64,000 nt of DNA from Microvirga guangxiensis (lineage in GTDB: Bacteria; Pseudomonadota; Alphaproteobacteria; Rhizobiales; Beijerinckiaceae). The position numbers and the translations under genes are program-made. Positions 52,731 through 61,694 of this stretch are shown here, piece by piece (position 1 is the stretch's first letter; every line of letters begins with the position of its first letter). Location of the stretch: contig NZ_FMVJ01000007.1 of assembly GCF_900102135.1 (NCBI RefSeq), positions 186,001 to 250,000 of the forward strand. The letters are read 5' to 3'. The notes below the pieces were generated by a model that saw nothing but the letters and a program-made list of their open reading frames with translations, was not told where the DNA came from and did no database searches.

Positions 52731-53642
52731 TCAGGTCGGGCGATATTCGCCCGTCAGGCTCGGGAGGCCGTCCGTGGCGGCCTGCTCCTTGGCCACCAGA
52801 TCCTCCAGATGAGCGAAGACCGACAGGCCTGCCGCATTCACGAGAGCAGGGTTCAGGCCCTGATAGATGGCTGCGACGATTTCGGGAATCGTGCGGTCGC
52901 CTGCATTCAGCCGATTGAGAATCGATGCTTCGCGCAGGCGGCGGTGATGGATGAGCGCGCGCAGGAAGCGCTGGGGATCCTGAACCGGGCCGCCATGACC
53001 CGGCCAATAGACCATTTCTTCCCGGCCCTTCAGCTTGTCGAGGGAGGCCATGAACTCGCTCATGGAGCCATCCGGCGGCGCGATCACGGTCGTTGCCCAG
53101 GCCATCACGTGATCGCCGGAGAACAGCGCCTTCTCCTCGGGCAAGGCGAAGGCCAGATGATTGGCCATGTGTCCGGGGGTGCTGAGAGCCTCCAGGGTCC
53201 AACCGGGGCCCTGCACCGCCTCGCCCTCGGCGAGCTCCCGGTCGGGGGCGTAATCCTTGTCCGAGCTTGCTTCGAGAGAGTTCACTTCGCCGCTGAACAG
53301 GGGGCGGGCGCTGCGATGCGGACTGCACCCGACGATCATGGCGCCCGTTGCCGCCTGGATGGCGCGGGCGGCAGGGGAGTGGTCCCGATGGGTATGCGTG
53401 ACCAGGATATGGCTCACCGTCTCGCCCTGGACGGCTCTGAGCAGGGCCTCGATATGCGCCGGGCTGTCCGGGCCCGGATCGATGACGGCTACCCGGCCCG
53501 AGCCTACGATGTAGCTGCAGGTGCCGGTGAAGGTGATGGGGCCGGCATTGTCGGCGACGATTCGGCGGACGAGAGGGCTCACCTGCAGACATTCGCCCGA
53601 TCGGGCGGGTGGGCGAGTATCGAAAGTGAGGTCGTCTGCCAT
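52731..53642 (-). CDS. MBL-fold metallohydrolase (LACTB2-like)
   Basis: A 303-residue metallo-beta-lactamase-fold protein. The metal motif THTHRDHSP, the TPGHMANHLAF loop and FSGDHVMAW are present; the C-terminal ~80 residues resemble the winged-helix of LACTB2-type ribonucleases. Substrate (RNA, thioester or other) is not determinable. ATG 53642 is chosen at MADDLTF; upstream in-frame sequence lies in the promoter of bioY and is not conserved. Confidence 0.88.
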   Translation of the reverse strand: MADDLTFDTRPPARSGECLQVSPLVRRIVADNAGPITFTGTCSYIVGSGRVAVIDPGPDSPAHIEALLRAVQGETVSHILVTHTHRDHSPAARAIQAATGAMIVGCSPHRSARPLFSGEVNSLEASSDKDYAPDRELAEGEAVQGPGWTLEALSTPGHMANHLAFALPEEKALFSGDHVMAWATTVIAPPDGSMSEFMASLDKLKGREEMVYWPGHGGPVQDPQRFLRALIHHRRLREASILNRLNAGDRTIPEIVAAIYQGLNPALVNAAGLSVFAHLEDLVAKEQAATDGLPSLTGEYRPT

Positions 53643-53770
53643 GGGGATCCTTGGAAATCTCTGCCGGTTCCGGACATCTTGGCCGTTCGGCTGCTTGAGA
53701 CGCCGATCAGACCCACCTATAAGGCTTACCAAGCCGCCCGTGAAAGGCGGAATCATCTGGAGTTCATCTT

Positions 53771-54370
53771 ATGGCGACTGGCGCTTCCTCGCTGTCCTCT
53801 CCCTCGACCCTTGTCGGTCTCCTGTGGCCGTCCAAGGACGATGCCCGTTTCGCCGCGCTGCGCGCCATCGTTCTGATGGCTGTGGGCACGGCGCTGCTCA
53901 CCCTCTCCGCCAAGGTCCAGGTGCCGCTGCCTTACGTTCCCATGACGTTGCAGACCCTGGTCGTGCTGATCATCGGCGCGTCCTATGGCTGGCGTCTCGG
54001 CGGCGCGACCGTCGGCCTCTACCTTCTGCAGGGCGCAATGGGTCTTCCCGTGTTCGCCGGCCCGGTTGCCGGCCCGGCCTATCTCATGGGCCCCACGGGC
54101 GGCTTCCTCTTCGGCTTCCTGGCGGCTGCAATGGTCATGGGCTTCATGGCCGAGCGTGGCTGGGATCGTTCGCTGACCCGCGTCATCGTGATGATGAGCA
54201 TCGGCCATGCCGTGATCTTCGCCTTCGGCCTGGCCCAGCTCTCGCTGGTCATGCCCTTCGCCAAGGCCTGGACCGTGGGCGCAGCCCCGTTCGTCGCCGC
54301 AACGGTGGTGAAGACGGCCCTGGCCGTGGCCCTGATGCAGGCCGCCTGGTCGGTGACCCGCCGCGGCTGA
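53771..54370 (+). CDS. bioY: Biotin transporter BioY
   Basis: A 199-residue ECF-type S component with six hydrophobic segments. BioY marks: VQVPLPYVPMTLQTLVVLIIGASYGWRLG and GLPVFAGPVAGPAYLMGPTGGFLFGFL. No BioM/BioN genes are adjacent, which is common because BioY can work alone or with shared energising units. A strong terminator follows. Confidence 0.93.
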   Translation: MATGASSLSSPSTLVGLLWPSKDDARFAALRAIVLMAVGTALLTLSAKVQVPLPYVPMTLQTLVVLIIGASYGWRLGGATVGLYLLQGAMGLPVFAGPVAGPAYLMGPTGGFLFGFLAAAMVMGFMAERGWDRSLTRVIVMMSIGHAVIFAFGLAQLSLVMPFAKAWTVGAAPFVAATVVKTALAVALMQAAWSVTRRG

Positions 54371-54392
54371 GGCTTGAGCGAATCGACGACAA

Positions 54393-54422
54393 AAAAGAAG
54401 CCGCCCTCGGGCGGCTTCTTTC
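54393..54422 (+). terminator. Rho-independent terminator after bioY
   Basis: GAAGCCGCCC / GGGCGGCTTC stem with flanking A and T runs (AAAAAAG...CTTTCGTTTT), 22 bp after the bioY stop. Its symmetry would also stop transcription of the minus-strand gene ending at 54444. Confidence 0.9.
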
Positions 54423-54443
54423 GTTTTGAAAGACGTCGTCGGC

Positions 54444-54734
54444 TTAACCGGCCGAATGCACGAGCCGGAGATTGGGCTTCGACTTGATGCTGTTGTGGCG
54501 GAAGGTGATGTCCACCCACTGCTCATCGCCGCCTTCTTCGATGGTTCGGTAGCCCATCTGCTTGGCGATGGCCTCTACCTGTCCGAGATTGGCGCGTGAG
54601 ATCCAGCGCGAAAACTCCAGATTCTCCTGGTCCATGAGAACGGCAATCATACCGATCTCGACACCCTGGTCGAAATCTTCGCTGCGGCCGGGAAAACGCA
54701 ATCTCAAACCCTCATCGAGATGAATATGTCGCAT
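54444..54734 (-). CDS. Hypothetical protein (96 aa)
   Basis: A 96-residue protein with no recognised domain: MRHIHLDEGLRLRFPG, then EIGMIAVLMDQENLEFSRWISRANLGQVEAIAKQ and a hydrophilic C-terminus ending in FRHNSIKSKPNLRLV. ATG 54734 follows GGGGGCTCCC. The in-frame extension to 54962 overlaps the divergent stress-protein promoter. Function unknown. Confidence 0.6.
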   Translation of the reverse strand: MRHIHLDEGLRLRFPGRSEDFDQGVEIGMIAVLMDQENLEFSRWISRANLGQVEAIAKQMGYRTIEEGGDEQWVDITFRHNSIKSKPNLRLVHSAG

Positions 54735-54927
54735 GGTGGGAGCCCCCAAATCGCCGTGTGCGGCATTCTTTTGTTGGACTGTATCAACATTCTCAAAGAA
54801 CAGGAAGGCGGCATGGACGCGCAGCACCGCAACAAAACTTGGCCTTGATGCAAAGAAGGCCGGAACCCCTCCTTCGGACCGCTCATTAGCCCTCCAAGAG
54901 AGTTCGACAGATCCCGGAGGCCAATCC

Positions 54928-55620
54928 ATGACCGAGCGCAAGGTCACTGCCTTTTTCAACACCTATGACGAGGCTGCCAAGGCCGTGCAGCGGCTGGAAG
55001 CGGCACAGATCCCGAATTTCGAAATCAGCCTGATTTCCAGCAACGCCAACGACATTGCCTCTCGTCATGCCACGCGTTCCCTCGAAGGAGAGGACGGCTC
55101 GCACGAGTTTGCCGGTGCCGGCGCTACGGCGGGCACGATTGCGGGCGGCGGGGCCGGGCTCCTGGCGGGGCTTGGCACTGTAGCGGTTCCAGGGCTCGGG
55201 CCAGTCGTGGCAGCCGGGTGGCTCGTTTCGACCCTGGTGGGAGCAGGGGCGGGGGCTGCCTTTGGCGGCCTCATGGGCGCATTGGCCGATGCCGGTCTCA
55301 ACGAGGACGAGGCCAAGGCTTACGTGGAGGGCGTTCGCCAGGGCGGGACGCTGGTGACGGTCCGCGTGAGCGAGGGCGATATGGACCGGGTCGTGAATAT
55401 CCTCGACGACGAGGGGCGCATCGAGCCAGGCCGGCAGGAGCGGGACTGGCGCTCCGAGGGGGCTGCTCCGCCCATCGGTGCCGCAGCCTCCACCACCACG
55501 GGGTTGATAACCGACCTCATGCCCAACCCCCTCGACGAGGAGGACGACCACACGCTGCATGTGGAAATGGAGGATGAGCGCCTCCGGCGTATGAAAATCT
55601 CAGGAACCGACAAGATTTAA
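54928..55620 (+). CDS. YflT-like general stress protein with glycine-zipper segment
   Basis: A 230-residue protein. Residues ~1-40 match the general-stress YflT-type start (TERKVTAFFNTYDEAAKAVQRLEAAQI). Residues ~68-125 are a Gly/Ala-rich membrane-insertion-like segment (GAGATAGTIAGGGAGLLAGLG..., GAGAGAAFGGLMG). The C-terminus is acidic and ends in a charged tail. CGGAGG precedes ATG 54928. Probably stress-induced; function not established. Confidence 0.72.
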   Translation: MTERKVTAFFNTYDEAAKAVQRLEAAQIPNFEISLISSNANDIASRHATRSLEGEDGSHEFAGAGATAGTIAGGGAGLLAGLGTVAVPGLGPVVAAGWLVSTLVGAGAGAAFGGLMGALADAGLNEDEAKAYVEGVRQGGTLVTVRVSEGDMDRVVNILDDEGRIEPGRQERDWRSEGAAPPIGAAASTTTGLITDLMPNPLDEEDDHTLHVEMEDERLRRMKISGTDKI

Positions 55621-55671
55621 ATGAAAGAGGGGCCGCCAGGCCCCTCCATCGTGCTCGGATCGTGCGGCGGT

Positions 55672-56067
55672 TCAGCGGCTCTTGCGCATGATGTTGTCGA
55701 GGCTCCAGACGCCACCGCCGGCTGCCACGAAGTAGAGAAACACGAAGCAATAGAGAATGGCGGCGTCCCCGCCGTTCAGCACGGGGAAAACGCTCTTCGG
55801 AGCATGGGCGATCCAATAGGCGCATGCCATCAGGCCCGAGAGCACGAAGGCGACAGGGCGAACGAAAAGACCGAGCACGAGAAGCGCGCCGCCAAACAAC
55901 TCGAGTACGCCTGCGATCCAGGACAGGCTGAACATGGCGGGCGAGGCGCCTTCCGGAAAGCCCAGAATCTTCTGTGTGCCGTGCGCCATGAAGATGAGAG
56001 CGGAAACGATGCGCAGGACGCTGAGAAGGCGTGGCGACCAGGTGGAAGCAAGCGAGTGGGTGTTCAT
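55672..56067 (-). CDS. DoxX-family membrane protein, second copy
   Basis: A 131-residue four-helix membrane protein: VLRIVSALIFMAHGTQKILGFP, SWIAGVLELFGGALLVLGLF, LMACAYWIAHAPKSVFPVLNGGDAAILYCFVFLYF. It is of the DoxX/D4 type and only distantly similar to the one at 47506. ATG 56067 has GGAGAT upstream. Confidence 0.85.
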   Translation of the reverse strand: MNTHSLASTWSPRLLSVLRIVSALIFMAHGTQKILGFPEGASPAMFSLSWIAGVLELFGGALLVLGLFVRPVAFVLSGLMACAYWIAHAPKSVFPVLNGGDAAILYCFVFLYFVAAGGGVWSLDNIMRKSR

Positions 56068-56270
56068 CAATAAGATCTCCGGTGAAAGGGGATAGCGGCG
56101 CTCAAGCGAGGGGCGCCAGCTGCTGGAGCCCGGGTTAAAGGTCGCGCTTCGTAATTTCCAGGTGCCAAAGCACACGCTTCGGTAACGAATTGCTTACCAT
56201 GCCCACAAGACGCTTTGATCGTTCTGGGAGGTTGGGCGTTTCCCTCATGTGAATAGTACAGGAGGCTGCC

Positions 56271-56339
56271 ATGACCATCCTCGATCCTCGAACTGGCCAG
56301 CTTGTGACGATCGACCTCAAGCCGCGTCCCCGTTACTGA
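56271..56339 (+). CDS. Candidate 22-residue microprotein
   Basis: A short frame, MTILDPRTGQLVTIDLKPRPRY, with a consensus AGGAGG 5 bases before ATG 56271 and a TGA at 56337. Short proteins with this D-P-x-T/S-G-x-L-V-T-I type of start exist in some alphaproteobacteria by my recollection. There is no way to prove translation here. Confidence 0.45.
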   Translation: MTILDPRTGQLVTIDLKPRPRY

Positions 56340-56630
56340 GAAAGAGCGCAGTCTTCTTCTATCAGTACCCTGCGTAACCTTTTCTGATCTTCATTTTTCA
56401 CGACACCAACCTCATTATGTTTCGCAAGACGATGTGTGCGGAACATCACCTCCCACCTTTGTGACACATGGTTCCGGCGCGCCTGCCGGAACCTGAAAGC
56501 CGCGCCTGCATTGGCCTTGCAACGGCAAGTCCCGGTCGCGTTAGGGCCGAGGTTTTTGTTGGCTTCGTTCCGGGTGACTTGCACTTGGACACGCATTCTT
56601 TGCAAAGCACGATAGAGTTGGGAGAGTAAA

Positions 56631-56954
56631 ATGGCGCTGACGGGTCGCTTTAACCTTCGCAAGACCTTCACGGGTCGCATCATCCTTCAGGTCGAGGAGG
56701 AGGTGCAGGGGTTCTGGGGGCGCATGACGGGCCGCCCCAAGCTGCACCGGCGCTGGCGCGACGCCAACGTGCTCGATCTCGCGGCTCCCGAGCTACGCTC
56801 CCTAGTCGACCTGCGTTTCCGCCCTCGCTACATGCCGCAGGGCCAGGAGCCTGCCCAGGACTGGCCGAGGGCTCCCCGCCAGCTGGAGGCTCTGCCGGCT
56901 CAGACCCTTCACTATGAAACCTACGACGAGAACGGGCGCTTCTCGACGCATTAG
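56631..56954 (+). CDS. Hypothetical protein (107 aa)
   Basis: A 107-residue protein, basic in the first third (MALTGRFNLRKTFTGRIILQVEEEVQGFW) and hydrophilic, Pro/Gln-rich later. GGGAGAG precedes ATG 56631. No recognised domain and no signal peptide. It lies alone between two non-coding gaps. Confidence 0.6.
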   Translation: MALTGRFNLRKTFTGRIILQVEEEVQGFWGRMTGRPKLHRRWRDANVLDLAAPELRSLVDLRFRPRYMPQGQEPAQDWPRAPRQLEALPAQTLHYETYDENGRFSTH

Positions 56955-57263
56955 CAAGGGTCGGTTGACAAATTGCTTGCGAATTGGCGCTCGCCCCTAC
57001 GAGGCACCAACGCGACAATCGCTCCGCGAGCGCTTAGTGGCGTTAGGAGACGATCGGACTACGGGATCGTCAGCGTCACATCCCCCTCCATCGACGTGAT
57101 TGTGGATATCTCCTGTCGGCAGTTTGGATCGGAGAGCAGCAACATCCCCATTGGATCGCTTGCGCAGGACGGCCGCATATCGGCCTTTGCCTTGAAGAGC
57201 CATCCTATGGGATCGCCGCAGCAGAGCGCTTGATCGCAGGCGGCCGCACGACCCTCAACCCCC
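56955..57263. other. Non-coding gap, no supported gene
   Basis: Short open frames occur on both strands, but none has a ribosome-binding site, a recognisable motif or coding-like composition. No repeat or terminator was seen. Confidence 0.4.
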
Positions 57264-57473
57264 CTAGGGCTTGGAACGGATCGGTCGGGTTTCGTGAGGC
57301 GAAGAAGCTCGCAACTGGGACGACCCAGCCTCTGGGGCGGTTCGTCGGGGATGGTGGAACGGAATGACTTCCGCTGTGGGTTGGGCGGGCCGCTCCGATG
57401 GCATCCGATAGTCGAGAACTTGGTTCCCCGCGAAGTTCTTGAGGTAATCGGATATGGTACTTTTTCCGGTCAT
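57264..57473 (-). CDS. Dubious small frame (69 aa)
   Basis: A 69-residue frame (MTGKSTISDYLKNFAGNQVLDYRMPSERP...) with a weak upstream ribosome-binding context and a Pro/His/Arg-rich second half. It might be a small protein or chance. No family recognised. Confidence 0.3.
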   Translation of the reverse strand: MTGKSTISDYLKNFAGNQVLDYRMPSERPAQPTAEVIPFHHPRRTAPEAGSSQLRASSPHETRPIRSKP

Positions 57474-57572
57474 GATTGTGCGGATGATCCCTGTTCTTAT
57501 AGGAATATAGCGACCGCGTTGGGTTGCGTCACCCTGTCATCACGCCTAAGTCCCGCACTCGCCTGCTGGGCA

Positions 57573-57956
57573 TCAATTCCGGTGTTCCAATTGGGGTAAT
57601 GGCATCGCCAGATGCTCTTTGAGAATGCGTACAATCTCGGCGACTTCTGATTTTGGGATAGCAAATCCCACAGCTCCGAAGGCTGGATGATCGAATGCAA
57701 GGAGCGAGCCGTCGATTTGCGCGACTTGGATGTACCAGTTCGGATGGTAGACGGTGCGAACTTCTTGTCCTTTGAGGGGAATCATTGGGCATCCGTCTAA
57801 CAGGCGGGCCCTGGCCTCGCCGAGAATGCTAATCAGGCTGGAGAGTTGATCGGCATCGAGTTGGACCGGTTTCGCCCCTTGCCCGTTCCCAACAAATTCG
57901 ATCTCGGCAATCTTTCGATCTTGTGAGATCCGCACCCCGATACCAATGTCAGTCAT
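57573..57956 (-). CDS. Hypothetical protein (127 aa)
   Basis: A 127-residue soluble protein with regular strand/helix alternation (DIGIGVRISQDRKIAEIEFVGNGQG, LISILGEARARLLDG, VYHPNWYIQVAQIDGSLLAFDHP, VAEIVRILKEHLA). GGGGAG precedes ATG 57956; an in-frame start at 57980 also exists. Less GC-rich than neighbours to the left. Function unknown. Confidence 0.6.
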   Translation of the reverse strand: MTDIGIGVRISQDRKIAEIEFVGNGQGAKPVQLDADQLSSLISILGEARARLLDGCPMIPLKGQEVRTVYHPNWYIQVAQIDGSLLAFDHPAFGAVGFAIPKSEVAEIVRILKEHLAMPLPQLEHRN

Positions 57957-58432
57957 CCTTGCTCCCCACTGCTCTGCCATCCCGTACCATGGGACAGGTC
58001 ACCGAAACCTAAAACCCTACTTCAGGATGGGTGTCTCGTTGATCATGGCAAGGGTCTGCCTTCGGACTGCTTCGTCCTAAACTGCTGCCGCCACACCGCC
58101 AAGAGCTTTGGTGGAGGTCTGTCGGTGACGGATCAACCAATGCATCAGCGAGAACTCGGGCAGCGAACGCCCAGGCCGGGCGCATGCCGACTTTGTGTCC
58201 GCATCACGCACGTCACATCCCAGCATCGCCATTTGACCAGCCCAGAGGACAGCTTTGTGCCGCACCGCCAACAGGAACTCTTCCTGAGCGCCAGGTGCAA
58301 GCCCCAGCTTCAGGCGCCCCACCTTCGAAATGCGCTCGCGCTCAGCAATCAGCATCTCGATCGTCGCGGACGGTACCCGTGCTAAGCAATGTCCGGATCA
58401 GTCTCTAGAGCGAAGATTAAGGGCAACGGGAA
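57957..58432. other. 476-bp gap, no supported gene
   Basis: A 92-residue minus-strand frame at 58077-58355 has no ribosome-binding site and no recognised domain, so it is not called. No repeat, tRNA or terminator seen. Confidence 0.4.
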
Positions 58433-59005
58433 TTAGCGAAACTGAGGCTTGCTGATGCGCGAGCGTAAGGCGATCTGGGCTCCAGGGTCGACCTGGGCCA
58501 CCGGGAGATCGACTGTTGGCTCCTTCGTTCTCTCACCGGAGGCCGAGACCCATCCATTCCCAGATTGATACGACCAGAACACATGCCCTGTTTGGTGGGA
58601 CAGCCGGATCGACGAGGTGAGATTATCCAATACGTAATCCCCCTTATCGGTGCGGGCCACCAGAACGGCATGGGCTACTCCTTGTGCGGTTGCGCCAACG
58701 GCGATGGAGAGAGCCGTTGTCGGCCAGCCCTGCTCCAGCAGGAGCTTGCGCTTGAGCAGGGCGAAGTCCTCACAATCCCCTTTGCCGTTGTTGGGGAGGG
58801 CCCATACATCCGCACGCCCGTACTGCTCAAGATCGGAGACTTCAACTATGGTGCTGTTAACATAGTTGTTGACCTGCCGCAGCTGCGCCATCCGCTCAGA
58901 AGTCAGCGCAACAGATGCGCTAGGTCGTGCTGCAACGGGAGCTGCCGAGAGCCCAACAAGGGTGGTCAGCAGACAGCCGCCGACAAGACGAGACGGATGG
59001 AACAT
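58433..59005 (-). CDS. Transglutaminase-like cysteine peptidase (peptidase C93 type)
   Basis: A 190-residue exported protein. A signal peptide ends near residue 26 (AAPVAARP). Catalytic Cys78 (GKGDCEDF), His112 (AHAVLVA) and Asp127 (YVLDNLT) fit the bacterial transglutaminase-like cysteine proteinase (COG3672) family. LapG, a biofilm-adhesin protease, belongs to the same clan; this shorter alphaproteobacterial type has unknown substrates. There is no neighbouring LapD-like receptor. Confidence 0.88.
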   Translation of the reverse strand: MFHPSRLVGGCLLTTLVGLSAAPVAARPSASVALTSERMAQLRQVNNYVNSTIVEVSDLEQYGRADVWALPNNGKGDCEDFALLKRKLLLEQGWPTTALSIAVGATAQGVAHAVLVARTDKGDYVLDNLTSSIRLSHQTGHVFWSYQSGNGWVSASGERTKEPTVDLPVAQVDPGAQIALRSRISKPQFR

Positions 59006-59437
59006 GGATGGCCCCCTCGAAAATACTGTGTCTGCGCTGGAACCGAGTGCGTTGGTCAGCGTTTATTTCCCCCTTAGAGTCCGATTCTGAGCCAAGAATA
59101 AGGCAACTCCCTAAGCCGTCCGGTTTGAGACGGACCGCAACTTAAAATTTTCTCGGCAGAGAGGGAGCGTCTAGCGGTGGCTACTTGAGACGTGCAGAGC
59201 AGTGGGGAGATCCGCTAAACCCTTGGGGGCCGTCCAAGCAGCCTATGCGATCATCGCCATGGTGCTTTCTCAGAGGACAGATTGCAGCATACGGTGATGC
59301 AAAGGCGTTAGGCAATCGCCATACCCGCTTGAGTCGCTGACGTTGCCTTGGAGCTGAATCGTTTTCGATGATCTGACGGACAACATTCGCATGCCGCGTC
59401 GACCAGTCCTGAATTGATCGGAATATGAAAGTAAGAA
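59006..59437. other. 432-bp gap before tRNA-Pro
   Basis: No gene, repeat or regulatory element could be supported. The stretch is less GC-rich than the left half of the window. Confidence 0.4.
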
Positions 59438-59514
59438 TGGTCGGAGTGATAGGATTCGAACCTACGACCCCCTCGTCCCGAACGAGGTGCGCTACCAGAC
59501 TGCGCTACACTCCG
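59438..59514 (-). tRNA. tRNA-Pro (CGG)
   Basis: A 77-base cloverleaf read on the minus strand, CGGAGTG...CACTCCG acceptor stem, anticodon loop TTCGGGA giving anticodon CGG, T loop TTCGAAT, and an encoded 3' CCA. Confidence 0.97.
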
Positions 59515-59672
59515 ACACCGATCTTTCACCGGGAAGGCCGGTCTTATAGCGGTGGGTTGTCGGGGCCGCAAGGGGAGATTTGCGCCTTTTGGCAGATATC
59601 TTTCAAAACGGCTCCGCTTGCAAAACCGGGTTGCCAGAGGGAGCGCGGCCGATTATGTACACGCTCAAGCAT

Positions 59673-59747
<75 letters not shown>

Positions 59748-59915
59748 TCTCTCATCAAGGTCGGCGTCTCCTTACAATTCTTGCGCGATGGAGCGCTTCC
59801 AGCCTCGGCAGGCCACCTGCAGCACAATCCTGGAATACGGAGGGTATGCGTCGGTGGAGTCGGTCGCGTGCGGCGCAGAGCCTGAGCAGACTCATGATAG
59901 CCCCTCGTCCCCAGA

Positions 59916-60284
59916 CTACAACCGTCCCCGGTGGGGCACCACCTCGTTGAGGCGCTGCATCAGTGCTTGCCCGATCCCGCGACCTCTTGCATCCTCCCTG
60001 ACGACGAGTTCATCAATTTTGATAAACTCAAGCTCTCCCCCGTTCGAGGAGCGGACTGTGCAACTCACGAGGCCAACAATCTCACCGTCCAATTCCGCCA
60101 ACAACACCTTGATGCGGGGGGTGGGGCCAAACGCCTGTTCGCGGAGACGGGCCTCGTAGGTCTCAATATAAGCGGACAGATCTTCACCATCCGCGAGTTC
60201 CTTCATCACCACGACAAGTTTGGGGACGTCCTCGACTTTGGCCTCGCGGATCGAGACTTCGCTCTGCATCGCCATTCGTTGCAC
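59916..60284 (-). CDS. GNAT acetyltransferase, probably truncated at the 3' end
   Basis: A 122-residue GNAT frame. The N-terminal half is normal (SIREAKVEDVPKLVVVMKEL) and the acetyl-CoA loop is present late (REDARGRGIGQALMQRL). The frame stops 10 residues after that loop, so the final strand and helix of the fold (about 35-45 residues) are missing. It may be a pseudogene or carry a frameshift. Confidence 0.6.
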   Translation of the reverse strand: MQRMAMQSEVSIREAKVEDVPKLVVVMKELADGEDLSAYIETYEARLREQAFGPTPRIKVLLAELDGEIVGLVSCTVRSSNGGELEFIKIDELVVREDARGRGIGQALMQRLNEVVPHRGRL

Positions 60285-60522
60285 GGCCTCTTCGAATATG
60301 CGGTTGATCGTCCTGATGCCCTAACCACGATCCCAAGTCCATATTTTCCCTCTGGAGCATAGAGCTCCCTCCGTTATCCGATTGGAGACACCTCCCGATC
60401 AGAATTGGCAGAGCATAGCGGACCGATCTGCGAGATAGAGGGCGCAGGGACCTGTCACGTTAACGGTGAAAAATCGTCACCTCGCTTCTGCATATACTAG
60501 GATAGATCTGGTTTCGCAGTGG

Positions 60523-61515
60523 TTACCAGAGTGATTCGGGTTTTTTTAGAATGGTATTCTCACGGATCACACTATCGACGAGGCCCGATGCCCGTTGATA
60601 CTTGCCGTAGGTCACTTTACCGACCCCCGCTAATGTGTTTCGAACCACCGTGATGTTTTTCGAGGGCAATTCGATCTCAGTGTATTCATTTGCAATTTGG
60701 ATCCCCCGCGCAGGGCGGCCATAACGGTAAAAATCTCTGTTGTAAGTGTGATAAACTTTGTTGTCCTGAACGACGGTTCTCGGCGCATTATCAAGATAGA
60801 TATTCACGCTGTAACTGTCGAAGACTGTGTTGTCGCGAATGTCGACGCCTTGGGTTGATTGAATGCCAATTCCTTCGCAGTAATTGCGGTAGGAGCGATT
60901 GCCCTGCACAACGCTACGATCGGATGCATGTAGTCCGATGGCTTGAGGCCAGCCACTCTCCCACGACCGCGCCTTGTTCTCCAGGCAATTGTCCCAGACC
61001 TCGTTGCGCGCGATCAGGTTTTCATAGGATTGGCCGGCGTCTGTGTGACCGGCCCAGATTCCGCCTCTTCTGCTTCCAAAGACCTTGTTATCTGTAATCT
61101 GGACGTGGTGCGTTCCCCAGGCTGCAATCCCGGTGCGTGTCGAATGGCGGACCGTAAATCCTTTGAAGCGAATATAACTCGCGTTGATTTGTACAAGTGA
61201 GGTATCCGGCGGGGTGGCGGATCCGTCGATGATTACGTCCTGCCCAGGCGCAGGTTCAAACGTGATCGGAAGTTCCGGCGTTCCTGCAACAGGGATTTGG
61301 ACCACCTCCTCATACACGCCGCCCAGCACGGTGATGGTCGCGCCCGGCGCCGCAACCTGGGCTGCTTTTGAGATGGAGCGAAACGGTAAAGCTAGGGTTC
61401 CAGGATTGGTGTCATCGCCCGTTGTTGAGACATACAGTGTCGCCGCGTTGACGGGAGCCGTCAGAGGTAGAATTACGGCGAGGATGATCATCATGTTCGA
61501 ATGCGCGGGAAGCAC
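60523..61515 (-). CDS. Secreted right-handed beta-helix protein
   Basis: A 330-residue protein with a signal peptide (about residues 1-24, ending VNA-AT). Residues 27-85 contain a DUF1565-like start (LYVSTTGDDTNPGTLALPFRSISKAAQVA, GGVYEEVVQI); the rest is repeated short strands with N-x-V/I-x-D-N turns (ITDNKVFGSRRGGIWAGH, VQGNRSYRNYCEGIGI, IRDNTVFDSYSVNIYLDN), a NosD/pectate-lyase-type helix. Role could be carbohydrate binding or cleavage; no catalytic residues can be identified. Confidence 0.85.
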   Translation of the reverse strand: MLPAHSNMMIILAVILPLTAPVNAATLYVSTTGDDTNPGTLALPFRSISKAAQVAAPGATITVLGGVYEEVVQIPVAGTPELPITFEPAPGQDVIIDGSATPPDTSLVQINASYIRFKGFTVRHSTRTGIAAWGTHHVQITDNKVFGSRRGGIWAGHTDAGQSYENLIARNEVWDNCLENKARSWESGWPQAIGLHASDRSVVQGNRSYRNYCEGIGIQSTQGVDIRDNTVFDSYSVNIYLDNAPRTVVQDNKVYHTYNRDFYRYGRPARGIQIANEYTEIELPSKNITVVRNTLAGVGKVTYGKYQRASGLVDSVIRENTILKKPESLW

Positions 61516-61694
61516 GCGAGGCCCTCCTGATCGAATGGGGTTCAGTCAAGGTACCTAAAGAGTGTACTGTAGGCTTGTGGGCGAGGGGAGCCATCAATAT
61601 ACTTTAGAATAGTCTAGGAATACTTCTTTGATCCATGCGGATCTTGATCCTGCGCGCTTGATGAAAGAGCTTCAGCCCTCTTGGACGCTAGGGC

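Noticed and set aside
58433-59005. LapG-like cleavage of the RTX adhesin at 11306
   Set aside because: The adhesin N-terminus shows no TAAG/PAAG cleavage motif or LapA-type retention module, the genes are 42 kb apart and no LapD gene is seen.
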